Source: Pampinifervens sp037481935 | GTDB lineage: Bacteria > Aquificota > Aquificia > Aquificales > Aquificaceae | Assembly: GCF_046159715.1 (NCBI RefSeq) | Contig: NZ_JBJXCT010000006.1 | Coordinates: 1-64,000, forward strand | Direction: 5' to 3' | DNA: 64,000 nt | In this document: positions 41,369 through 49,583 of the stretch, piece by piece | Position numbering within the stretch: position 1 is the stretch's first letter | Layout of the letters: each line of letters starts with the position of its first letter | The notes under the pieces: generated by a model | Seen by the model: only the letters and a program-made list of their open reading frames with translations | What the model was told of the DNA's origin: nothing | Databases searched by the model: none | Program-made: the position numbers and the translations under genes

Positions 41369-43452
41369 TCTTCTCTTATAAGCTCTCTCAGTTTTCTGGT
41401 CTTTTCAAGAAATTCTCCCTTGTAGGTTGTATTTTCCGCAGGTGTGTTTATCACATTTGCCTTTATTAACACTATTAGCTCCGTGTTGGATGTGCTTTCC
41501 TTTTGATTTCTGAAAAGAATGCCCAGTCCCGGTATATCAGATAGAAGAGGGACACCGCTCGTGTCCTTTGTTGTCCTGCTCTGTATTATTCCCCCGAGCA
41601 GGGCCACCTGATTACCATCGGTTATAAGTGTAGTGGAAGAAGACCTCTTGGTAATTATGGGAGACTGAAGCTGAGGAGTTATGGTGTTGGAAACTGCATC
41701 GCTTACCTCCTGATATATCCTGAGTGTCACCCTGTTATCAGTGCTTATGGTGGGGACCACCCTGAGGATTATGCCGGTGTTTCTGTATTGAACCTGATTC
41801 TGAACGCTTGGAAGACCTCCTGTGCTTACAGCCAGCTGTTGACTGAGGATAGGCACTTCTGCACCAACCTGTATGGTGGCTTCTTCGTTGTCCCTGACTA
41901 TAATATGCGGTGCTGAAAGCACCCTTACAGAAGTTTTTGTTGATAGAAAATTAAGTATTGCCCTTAAATCTCCAGCGTTGTTAAAAATGGCTACATTCAA
42001 ACCCTGCAGGTTCTGGGCATTTGGAATGAGCCCAAAGGATGTGGATATGTTGAACATCTTGCTGTCTATAAAGCCTTTTATAAGACCTTCAAAGCCAAGC
42101 TGAAGGGAATCACCTAGAGATACCTCAGCCACAACCATCTCAATGAGCACCTGCCTGGGGACCCTGTCAAGCTCCGAAAGAAGGGCCTTGATAACCTGAT
42201 GTTGTAGAGGCGTAGCCCTTACTATAAGTGAGTTGCTCTTTGGGTCTGCTATTATGTTGCCAAAGGTTGTCAGCTTTTCCTCTTTTCTCTCTTCCCTTAT
42301 GGTTGTAGGTTCAGCGGGTCGTTGAAGCTGCTGAGCGGGTTGCTGAGCTGGCTGCTGTTCCTGAGCCTGTCTCTGAGGTGTTCTTGCTCTTGTCTCGGCA
42401 GGAGTTTCCACTCTTTCTGGCTGTGCCTGCTGTTGAGTTCTTTGCTCACTCGCAACTTTCTCTGTAGTTGTTGTTATGGTGAGGGTTTCCTGAAGAAGAG
42501 CCAGACTGGATATTATCTCAGCAACTGTCTTTGCCTCCACAAAGTTGAGCCTGTATATGGCAACCTCCTGTCTTTCTCTCTTTGAGTATTCTTCTATTAT
42601 CCTGACCCAACCCTTTATCTCCTCAAAGAGGTTCTTGTCGGAGGACACTACCACAAGAAGTCCCTCCCTCCTCAGGGCCTCCACCACCTGTGGTGTGTCC
42701 GCCTTTCCAAGGAGCCTAAGTATCTTCTCAAGGCTTTCCTTAACCTGCTCCGGCGGAAGGGCTGTTCTTATGAAAGCTATATTCGTGGAGCTATAGAGAG
42801 AGCTGTCCACGCCCTGAATAAGACCTCTTATTCTTGCTATCCTGGCCCCTTCATCTATGACTACAATCGCCTGTCCGCTTACAAAGGACTTACCTATAGG
42901 AGAAAGAAGCCCCTTTATGGCTTCGTTGAGTGTCTGTGGGGCTATGTAGGTAGGTCTGTAGACCAGAAAGCCGAGCCCCTGAGCTGTAGTAGCCTTCTGA
43001 GGAACCACCCTAAGAACTCTGTCTTCTTTTAACACCCCATAGCCAGCCATCTCTAAAAGGCTCTTTACATACTCATAGGCTTCTTCTTTTGATATCTTGT
43101 CTGCATGAATGGTAACCCTTTGAGTAAGCTCTGCAGGTGCCACGTAGGAAAGCCCAAGTATCTTGTAGAAGACCTCATTCAGAAGCTCCTGAAGGCTTAT
43201 GTCCTCAAAGTGGAGGGAGATTTTTCCACCCTTCTGGATTTCTTTTTCTTCAGCAGCCTCTCTCGCAGGCTTTTCATAAACCACTGGATTGACCTTTTCC
43301 TCTCTCTCTGACTTTAATTCGCTGATGGATGTTTGAGGCACTTCCTCCTGTTTCTGGATTTTTTCAGTTTTTATGGTGTAATGCTCCTGAACTACCTGAC
43401 CGCATGAAAAGACCATTATGGCTACTGTGCAAAAAATGGCTATACTTTTCAT
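41365..43452 (-). CDS. gspD: Type II secretion secretin GspD (lipoprotein)
   Basis: A 695-residue outer-membrane channel. The leader ends in MVFSCGQ, a lipobox-like site, suggesting a self-piloting lipoprotein secretin. The N-terminal domains include STN/N0-like and N1-N2 domains (about 75-330), interrupted by a long Gln/Pro-rich linker (about 335-390). The secretin core includes RVLSAPHIIVRDNEEATIQVG near 515-535 and VPILSQQ. TATAAT lies 14 bases upstream of the ATG, followed by GGAG. It is transcribed with the GspM/PilO-like gene. Confidence 0.92.
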   Translation of the reverse strand: MKSIAIFCTVAIMVFSCGQVVQEHYTIKTEKIQKQEEVPQTSISELKSEREEKVNPVVYEKPAREAAEEKEIQKGGKISLHFEDISLQELLNEVFYKILGLSYVAPAELTQRVTIHADKISKEEAYEYVKSLLEMAGYGVLKEDRVLRVVPQKATTAQGLGFLVYRPTYIAPQTLNEAIKGLLSPIGKSFVSGQAIVVIDEGARIARIRGLIQGVDSSLYSSTNIAFIRTALPPEQVKESLEKILRLLGKADTPQVVEALRREGLLVVVSSDKNLFEEIKGWVRIIEEYSKRERQEVAIYRLNFVEAKTVAEIISSLALLQETLTITTTTEKVASEQRTQQQAQPERVETPAETRARTPQRQAQEQQPAQQPAQQLQRPAEPTTIREERKEEKLTTFGNIIADPKSNSLIVRATPLQHQVIKALLSELDRVPRQVLIEMVVAEVSLGDSLQLGFEGLIKGFIDSKMFNISTSFGLIPNAQNLQGLNVAIFNNAGDLRAILNFLSTKTSVRVLSAPHIIVRDNEEATIQVGAEVPILSQQLAVSTGGLPSVQNQVQYRNTGIILRVVPTISTDNRVTLRIYQEVSDAVSNTITPQLQSPIITKRSSSTTLITDGNQVALLGGIIQSRTTKDTSGVPLLSDIPGLGILFRNQKESTSNTELIVLIKANVINTPAENTTYKGEFLEKTRKLRELIREE

Positions 43453-43502
43453 GTTTCTCCATAAGAATTATAACACAAAAAGGCCTCTTGAACACTTCTA
43501 TT

Positions 43503-44516
43503 TCATTGACATGGATAGAGACATTCTCCAGTTTTTCTGTAATGCAATAAGGTTCTCAATGTGTACTCCACATCCCTTTTTATGCTTTCTTCAGAGTTGT
43601 ATGCATTATGCGGTGTTATTATCACGTTGGGGAATTTTGCTATATCATTGATTATCTGAATTTTGGAGGGGCTATCGCTTGACTTCCCTCTTATAAAATA
43701 ACTCTCGCCCTCAAAACAATCCAGAGCACAGCCTGCTATTATGCCATTTCTTAGTCCTTCATAGATAGCCTCAAGTTCTATGAGCCCTCCTCTTGCAGTG
43801 TTAACTATGTATACACCAGGTTTTACAATTCTCAGAGAACCTCTGTTGAAGATATAGCGGGTTTTTTCAGACAGGGACAGGTGAAAGGTCAATACATCCG
43901 CTGACCTGTATAGCTCTTCAAGGTCAACATACCTTATTCCGAGCCCTTCAAGCTCCTCTTTCCTTCTGAAACTCCAGTAGAAGACCTTAGCACCAAGGCA
44001 TTTTAAAAGCTTTGCTACTGTTGTGCCCACCAGGCCAGTGCCCACAACCCCCACAATCTTACCATGGAGGTCTGCGCCAGTTTCCCTTTCAAACCTTCCC
44101 TTCTGCACTTTCAGTATAGTACTTTTCAGCTTTCTCAACAGTGAAAAAATAAGAGATATGGTGTATTCAGCGGTTGATATGGTGCTGTAACCTCTTATGG
44201 AGCATACCTTTATACCCTTATTATTACAATATTCTAAATTTATGTGTTCACAGCCGGTTGATCTCGTAACTATGAGCTGAAGACGCTTAAAGTTGTCAAT
44301 AATATACTTATCAATGGTTGTGTTTACAGAAGAGAAAACTATGACGTCTATAGCATCCTTCCATTCAAGATTTATAATCTCTCGGTTATCAAGAGACAGT
44401 TTGGTGCCATACACGTAAAATCCTTCTGTCTCAAGGTTTTTTAATATCTCTAAATCTTCCCCGTAAATATTTAGCCATAAGACATTTAGACCGCCCTTCT
44501 GCTCATCCTTCGGCAT
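43503..44516 (-). CDS. D-2-hydroxyacid dehydrogenase (NAD-dependent)
   Basis: A 337-residue enzyme of the D-isomer-specific 2-hydroxyacid dehydrogenase family. It shows the NAD motif VGVVGTGLVG near 156-165, the catalytic arginine in NTARGG near 247-252, and the histidine in TPHNAY. It reduces a 2-keto acid to a D-2-hydroxy acid, such as D-lactate. The gene overlaps the ATP-grasp gene by 14 bases, so the two are one unit. This recalls the VanH-VanA arrangement, in which the hydroxy acid is used by the ligase. The gene is AT-rich. Confidence 0.88.
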   Translation of the reverse strand: MPKDEQKGGLNVLWLNIYGEDLEILKNLETEGFYVYGTKLSLDNREIINLEWKDAIDVIVFSSVNTTIDKYIIDNFKRLQLIVTRSTGCEHINLEYCNNKGIKVCSIRGYSTISTAEYTISLIFSLLRKLKSTILKVQKGRFERETGADLHGKIVGVVGTGLVGTTVAKLLKCLGAKVFYWSFRRKEELEGLGIRYVDLEELYRSADVLTFHLSLSEKTRYIFNRGSLRIVKPGVYIVNTARGGLIELEAIYEGLRNGIIAGCALDCFEGESYFIRGKSSDSPSKIQIINDIAKFPNVIITPHNAYNSEESIKRDVEYTLRTLLHYRKTGECLYPCQ

Positions 44517-45510
44517 TTTTGAATATCAGTTCTCTAACGGCTTTCTTTATAGATGTGACAAAGGGTGCCTGGTAAGAGTATTTTGGATCCGTTCCCGAAT
44601 ATGCCTGGTATTTAAAACAGGGTGAAGCTTCAAACAAAACTATACTACCGTCCTGTAAAATGCCAAAATCTACGATAAATACGTCTAATTTTATTCTCTT
44701 GTAAATTTCTACAAGAGGTTTATACTCCTTTCCATCAAAACACTCTAACCATTTCCTTTCCTCATGCCTATACTTTTCGTACTTATCCATAACTCTTTCT
44801 CTATCCCTGCCGTGAATATTCCAATAATCAGAGACTATCATTGTCCTCGGGTATAGTTTGCCATCAATAATGAATACTCTATATTTCCTGTATAGACCGT
44901 CCTTGGACTTATAGTCTACAAACTTTACGAGGTAATATTCCTCTCCTCTGAAAGGATACCTCTCAAGCAAACTTACATCTTTGTAACTCTTCACAAGGAC
45001 CGCTTCGTGATATGTGTGTACCCCAACCTCCCTGAAAATAAATGGATACATTGCCTCTTTATCCGCAATCTCCTTTATGAATTTTAAGGAATCTGGTTTT
45101 ATTCTCAAAACTTTAGGAACTATTAAACCATCAATACCCTTAAGAATTTCGTAGACTGTGTCCCGTGACAGTTTCATAACATACTGAGGATGATTTATTA
45201 TAGGTTTATTAACATTATTTTTCAAAAGTTCTATAGCAGACTTTAAAGCGTTCTTACATATGTCCGGCTCACATATAGCGTTAAAAATTACATTAAACGG
45301 TCTAAAATCTACATATATATTCTCAATATCTAGATCGGTATTTACTAAAAATGGTAGAACAAGAGGGGTTATTTCGAGTCCTTCAATATCTATCCTGTCT
45401 ACTGCCTCGGAAACACCGTCAAAATCAAATTCCAATCTGCCAGGTTTGTAGTAGGACACAGTCAGCTTCCTGTCATCTCTTATACACATGATTTTTAAAA
45501 CTTTTATCAT
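44503..45510 (-). CDS. ATP-grasp ligase-like protein
   Basis: A 335-residue protein with ATP-grasp character. There is an N-terminal substrate domain, then PFIFREVGVHTYHEAVLVKS near 152-171, the YYLVKFVDYKSKDGLYRKYRVF segment near 190-212 with a likely ATP-binding and Mg-binding role, and the terminal DFGILQDGSIVLFEASPCF part. It would join a carboxylate to an amine or hydroxyl using ATP. It differs from standard D-Ala-D-Ala ligases. Together with the adjacent dehydrogenase it may make a depsipeptide-like or hydroxyacyl product. The actual substrates are unknown. It is clearly AT-rich compared with housekeeping neighbours. Confidence 0.7.
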   Translation of the reverse strand: MIKVLKIMCIRDDRKLTVSYYKPGRLEFDFDGVSEAVDRIDIEGLEITPLVLPFLVNTDLDIENIYVDFRPFNVIFNAICEPDICKNALKSAIELLKNNVNKPIINHPQYVMKLSRDTVYEILKGIDGLIVPKVLRIKPDSLKFIKEIADKEAMYPFIFREVGVHTYHEAVLVKSYKDVSLLERYPFRGEEYYLVKFVDYKSKDGLYRKYRVFIIDGKLYPRTMIVSDYWNIHGRDRERVMDKYEKYRHEERKWLECFDGKEYKPLVEIYKRIKLDVFIVDFGILQDGSIVLFEASPCFKYQAYSGTDPKYSYQAPFVTSIKKAVRELIFKNAEG

Positions 45511-45523
45511 GAACTATTAATTG

Positions 45524-45564
45524 TATCATACTCGTATAATCGATGAACTAAGTCTTGTATGATA
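45524..45564. repeat. Inverted repeat in a divergent promoter region
   Basis: TATCATAC (45524-45531) and GTATGATA (45557-45564) are an inverted pair 25 bases apart, between the divergent ATP-grasp and two-repeat protein genes. ATGAACTA also occurs twice directly (45509-45516 and 45543-45550). Confidence 0.5.
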
Positions 45565-45603
45565 TAAATCATGCACCTCTTCCTATGCTAAGTTCTATAA
45601 TCG

Positions 45604-45609
45604 TATAAT
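45604..45609 (+). promoter_or_regulatory. -10 element of a predicted leaderless mRNA
   Basis: TATAAT ends 5 bases before the ATG at 45615; another CTATAATC lies 10 bases upstream. No ribosome binding site is present. Confidence 0.5.
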
Positions 45610-45614
45610 GTGCC

Positions 45615-46154
45615 ATGGAAAGAGTATATTACCTTACCGATAGGTTCATGGGCTGGTTAGCGGGTAGAGATAGAGTTCTGTATGAGAAGCTAATTAAACA
45701 GGCTGAAGTTGCAAAGGCTGAAAGGTATGGTGATTCCCTAAGCTTTGAAAGAGGAATTGCTCTAAGGTTTAGGAATGAAGATGATAGCCAGACATTTGGA
45801 GCCATACTGCAAGAAGCAACCCTTCTGTGGGTTAATCAGGAAAACAACTTTGGCTTTCCAGAAATACCTAAGAAAGCCACTTCAGGAGAATATATTTTCC
45901 TTTCTGATAATTTTTTAAGATGGTTACAGTTAAACAAACCGGAGGTAATCAAAGAGATTGAATCGCATATAGAGGACATGGGCATAGATAAGGTAAATTT
46001 TGGAATAAAAAGTTCTCCTCTGGACACTGGCTACTATCTTTTATTTTCCAAAAATGAAGATAGAGAATTAATCGGAGCTATACTGCACAGAGCTGTATTA
46101 GACGCACTTACATACATAAAAGAAACACGTAACACAATTAATTTTAACGTTTAA
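45615..46154 (+). CDS. Two-repeat protein of unknown family (paralogue 1)
   Basis: A 179-residue protein made of two related domains of about 70 residues (about 5-75 and 92-165). Each begins with an aromatic-(L/I)-(T/S)-D-x3-W-L type motif (YYLTDRFMGWL and IFLSDNFLRWL) and ends in a helix containing A-x-L. In the first, AERYGD-x-GIALRF is also present. A second protein of the same length at 53809-54348 shares the layout (SDDMRAWL, AERYGED, GTALTF). No known family is recognised, and no signal peptide is present. It stands just upstream of three pseudopilin genes, so it may act with the T2SS. Confidence 0.72.
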   Translation: MERVYYLTDRFMGWLAGRDRVLYEKLIKQAEVAKAERYGDSLSFERGIALRFRNEDDSQTFGAILQEATLLWVNQENNFGFPEIPKKATSGEYIFLSDNFLRWLQLNKPEVIKEIESHIEDMGIDKVNFGIKSSPLDTGYYLLFSKNEDRELIGAILHRAVLDALTYIKETRNTINFNV

Positions 46155-46168
46155 AAAGTTGAACGAAT

Positions 46169-46546
46169 ATGCGAGGCTATACTTTAATTGAAATCTTAGT
46201 CGCCTTTTCTATAGCCATTATTGCTATACCCGTTATTTATCAAACCCTTTCAACCCTCAGTTCAAGACTCTACTATCTTGATAAAATTTCCCGTGAGATA
46301 GATTATCTTCAGAGATACAACAACTCAGTAGTAGGAGAATTGACAAACCAGAGTAGCATTATCAGAAGCTTCTACTTTGAACTTGAAAGCATAAAGGGGG
46401 AATGTGAAGAAAAAGGCTCAGAAGAGAGATATATATCATGTCCATACAAGGACTTTTCGCCCCTTAATCCTTATCTCGATACACCAGTTGACGGTGTAAG
46501 AGTCATAGTTTTTAGCAGTGGTTTTTATTTCTTAATACCAAAATGA
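46169..46546 (+). CDS. GspI/GspJ-like minor pseudopilin
   Basis: A 125-residue protein with an intact prepilin peptidase motif: MRG then YTLIEILVAF, with E at position +5, followed by a hydrophobic helix (about 4-27). The remaining globular part is short and polar. It overlaps the next gene by four bases and belongs to a three-gene minor pseudopilin operon (I/J, K, J). Exact letter assignment is uncertain. Confidence 0.75.
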   Translation: MRGYTLIEILVAFSIAIIAIPVIYQTLSTLSSRLYYLDKISREIDYLQRYNNSVVGELTNQSSIIRSFYFELESIKGECEEKGSEERYISCPYKDFSPLNPYLDTPVDGVRVIVFSSGFYFLIPK

Positions 46547-47304
46547 AGCACAAAAAAAGTGGGTTTGTCACGATTTATGTCTTATGGATGATGAGTGCAA
46601 TGTTTGTTATTCTATTCGTTGCATCTGCTTCAGTTCAGAACATTTATCTTGGAGAGAGTAGAGACAGGGATAAATTGGCTTTCACTTTTGAATCACAGGC
46701 AGTTGCACGCATTGCACTCTGGAAATTGTTGAACAGCTATCCACCTACCTACGCAGGAATACTCACTCTACCATATGAGATGGAGCTAAAGGTAATGAAT
46801 AGAGTTTACAATGTTAGAATTGAAGCAGAGGATTCGAAAGTGCCGGTAAATCGTCTTAATCTCAATGAACTTATGAACCTCACAGATATTTTTCTTGGTG
46901 ATAGGAATAAAGGTAGGCTAATTTTCACTTATTTGCAGCTGAACGGACGCATGAATTCAGTCAATGAGCTATACAACATAATAGGAAGCAATGGATTTGG
47001 TAAGCTCAAAGACCATGTAACTGCATACTCACCACGATTAAATCTCAATTATGCAGATGAAAAATCCATAAGAGTTATCGGATTGGGGAGAGGTGACATA
47101 GAAGCTATAATTTCTCGAAGAAAAGATGGTGTGGTAAACATAATGGATATAACCAATACATTTAATGAGACAATTCTCTTAAAATATGCAACGTCAACAC
47201 CTAGACCTGCATATTACAGAATAAAAGTCAGGATGGCAAAGCCCTTTTATTCCGAGGCTGAATATATTCTTTCTCCAGACATGCAGATTCTTGATAGACT
47301 ATGA
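46543..47304 (+). CDS. GspK-like minor pseudopilin (copy 2)
   Basis: A 253-residue protein with N-terminal hydrophobic helix (GFVTIYVLWMMSAMFVILFVA) and two asparagine-rich motifs (VPVNRLNLNEL near 105 and LNLNYADEKS near 166) as in GspK. It is diverged from copy 1 at 32.5-33.3 kb and AT-rich. It overlaps both flanking pseudopilin genes by four bases, indicating one tip complex. Confidence 0.75.
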   Translation: MKHKKSGFVTIYVLWMMSAMFVILFVASASVQNIYLGESRDRDKLAFTFESQAVARIALWKLLNSYPPTYAGILTLPYEMELKVMNRVYNVRIEAEDSKVPVNRLNLNELMNLTDIFLGDRNKGRLIFTYLQLNGRMNSVNELYNIIGSNGFGKLKDHVTAYSPRLNLNYADEKSIRVIGLGRGDIEAIISRRKDGVVNIMDITNTFNETILLKYATSTPRPAYYRIKVRMAKPFYSEAEYILSPDMQILDRL

Positions 47305-47777
47305 AGGCACAGAAAAAATACGGATTTACCCTCATTGAACTTCTCGTCTCTGTGCTCATAGCCATGTTCCTGTTAACCATGCTTTATGCAACCTTTGGGA
47401 GTCTAACGAGTTTTCAGAGCAGGTGGCTATCCTTAAGGAGAACATACGAAGTGAATGGTTTTTTTACAAAAATACAGGAGCAGATGCTTTTCTGTAGAAA
47501 CTTCAGATTAGTGGAAAACAGAAGTGGCAAAACTCTTGAATACTACACCACGGCGGGTTACACTTCGCCGTATGTAAAGGTAAAAGTAGTTATAAGTTCA
47601 GAAGGTATTGTGTACGAGGAAATAAATCCTGTCAATATGCAGACCCTTTATGAGAAAAGGCTTGATATGAGGGTAGAGAGGATAGAGGCTAATAAAAACT
47701 ATATAGAGATATACGTGAAAGGGCAAAAATTCATTCTGATAGTAAGGGAGGCAAGTAGCCCTCCCTTCCTGTTCTGA
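47301..47777 (+). CDS. GspJ-like minor pseudopilin
   Basis: A 158-residue protein with a classic prepilin start (KKYGFTLIELLVSVLIAMF) and a helix of about 20 residues, then a beta-rich domain. FTLIELLVS has the conserved E at +5. It likely forms the pseudopilus tip with the two preceding gene products. The stop is three bases from the convergent lipoprotein gene. Confidence 0.8.
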   Translation: MKAQKKYGFTLIELLVSVLIAMFLLTMLYATFGSLTSFQSRWLSLRRTYEVNGFFTKIQEQMLFCRNFRLVENRSGKTLEYYTTAGYTSPYVKVKVVISSEGIVYEEINPVNMQTLYEKRLDMRVERIEANKNYIEIYVKGQKFILIVREASSPPFLF

Positions 47778-47780
47778 AAA

Positions 47781-49529
47781 TTACCACCTTATGAAGAAAT
47801 CTCCCACAGGGGCTTCCACTGCATAGTACCAGGAGCCATTTATGTAAAGCCATATGTGGGTAAACTTGTATTTCCTCTCACCTGCCTGTTGTATAGGTTT
47901 ACCCATTATTTGCTCAGGTAGCTGGACCGTCATCTCACCCTTAGCTACTGCTAACGGTGTATTTTCTATGAGTTTAACACTATCGTATTTGAATTCCTTA
48001 ACCTTTAGATTTAACTGTCTATTCATCTCCTTCTGCCTTTCTAAGGATACAAAAGTTTTGTATCTTGGGTCAAAGTACTTATATATGCACTCTACGTCGT
48101 CCTTTATCTGACACCTTGAAAAGTTTTCAGTAGCTTCCTTTAATGTCTTTTCCATGTCTCTAGATCTGGGTAAGCTGTGGTTTTTGCTTATTTTACTCCC
48201 AAGAACGTCCACTACCTTCATATTCCATCTGTTTTTGTCTCTGTCAAAGTTCTGGAAGAATATTCTGTAGAGGTCTTCCTTTATATGGACTATTTTGGGA
48301 ACGCCCAAATTTTCTGAAGGTTTATTGATTAATCCGTTTTTATAAACCTTTCCATCCTTTGTTATATACGCTACCATGAGACTGGGGAATATGTATCTGT
48401 TGTCGGAGTAAACCAAAAAAGTCGCCCCATCAGTTGAGTAAACAGACTGGACCTGTTGAGTGAAAAAGTATTCGGGAACATCATCTGTGAGGGGCACACC
48501 TTTTCCTTTCTCACTCAGGAATATGTTGGCTCTGGAGCTCACTGGAAAGCCTTCCAGCTTTATGGGTTCCGTCTGGCTTCTGTGGAAAAGAGATCCGTAG
48601 CCATCTTTGAAGGCAAATGGATAGTAATTTGTTCCGTAATAGTACTTCTTTACCTCTTCTGGACTGTAGGAGGCGAGCTTTCGCAGTTTGTCGGGTCCTT
48701 CAATTTTAAATACCTCTATGTTACCTCCCACAGCCGGGTCATACCAGCCTGTAACAATATAGGAATTTTTAGGAAAGCTGTATAGATGATATATTGTCCT
48801 GTTATCACGTTCCAAGAGTGTCCTGTCTTCCCTTCTGTCTACAAGATAGGATTTGATAAAATCCTTACCACCAGACATGGCATAGATGATGTAAAAACCA
48901 GCCCCCTCCGCATAAGCTGGCATGAACTTTTCGTATAGTGTTTGCCCTTGGAAATGTATAAACTCTTCCTTTTCAGGGACTTTTTCCCCGTAGTTTTCAA
49001 GAACCAGGTAGGCGATGGAGTATCCCACGAGATGTTCATCATACCAGGCAAGAAGCAGTCTCCCTTTTCCATCTGTTGCCATGTGGGCGGGGCTGAGAGC
49101 CTGCTTTGTGGTAGAGAAGTATCTGGTCAGTATCTTTCCATCCTTGAGGTCGTATCTTGTAAACACAACCTGCTTATCGTTGGCTTCCTTTATCCAGTAA
49201 GACACATACAGATACTTCCCATCGTAAAGGTAGGAGAGCCTGCCATAGATTGCTCTTGGATGCTCTTTTACCACATCCTCGTTTATTACCACGTCCCTGC
49301 CATCCACCCAGAGGTGTATCCTGCCGGTAGGGTCGTAATAGAGAAAGGCAATTCTGTCTTCTGAATTCATTTCTCTAATGGGTTCATACTGGGAATCATC
49401 AAACCTTATGGGGATTTCTATGGTCCTTATCTCTTTCTCCGACTTGATAAAAGACTGAGCCTTTCTTTCACAGGAAAGGAAGCCGAGACCAATCAAAACC
49501 ACAGAGAAAAATAAAAACAACCGTGACAT
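47781..49529 (-). CDS. Large lipoprotein, beta-propeller-like
   Basis: A 582-residue exported lipoprotein; the signal peptide ends in the lipobox LGFLSC with C20. The main part has repeated beta segments, such as DGKYLYVSYW, that suggest a propeller. The C-terminal part (about 460-582), with a DDVECIYKYFDPRY segment, resembles NTF2-like or ketosteroid isomerase-fold domains. No specific family or function is recognised. AAGGAG precedes the ATG. It may be read through from the upstream secreted protein gene on the same strand, with a hairpin in between. Confidence 0.7.
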   Translation of the reverse strand: MSRLFLFFSVVLIGLGFLSCERKAQSFIKSEKEIRTIEIPIRFDDSQYEPIREMNSEDRIAFLYYDPTGRIHLWVDGRDVVINEDVVKEHPRAIYGRLSYLYDGKYLYVSYWIKEANDKQVVFTRYDLKDGKILTRYFSTTKQALSPAHMATDGKGRLLLAWYDEHLVGYSIAYLVLENYGEKVPEKEEFIHFQGQTLYEKFMPAYAEGAGFYIIYAMSGGKDFIKSYLVDRREDRTLLERDNRTIYHLYSFPKNSYIVTGWYDPAVGGNIEVFKIEGPDKLRKLASYSPEEVKKYYYGTNYYPFAFKDGYGSLFHRSQTEPIKLEGFPVSSRANIFLSEKGKGVPLTDDVPEYFFTQQVQSVYSTDGATFLVYSDNRYIFPSLMVAYITKDGKVYKNGLINKPSENLGVPKIVHIKEDLYRIFFQNFDRDKNRWNMKVVDVLGSKISKNHSLPRSRDMEKTLKEATENFSRCQIKDDVECIYKYFDPRYKTFVSLERQKEMNRQLNLKVKEFKYDSVKLIENTPLAVAKGEMTVQLPEQIMGKPIQQAGERKYKFTHIWLYINGSWYYAVEAPVGDFFIRW

Positions 49530-49556
49530 CTTTTCTCCTTCACCTTTTGTTGAAGA

Positions 49557-49573
49557 GGCGGGCAGAGCCCGCC
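49557..49573 (-). other. Strong intercistronic hairpin
   Basis: GGCGGGC, AGA (TCT on the transcript), GCCCGCC: a perfect 7-base stem between two minus-strand genes. There is no clear U-tract; it may limit but not abolish read-through, or stabilise the upstream mRNA. Confidence 0.6.
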
Positions 49574-49583
49574 ACGGGATAGA

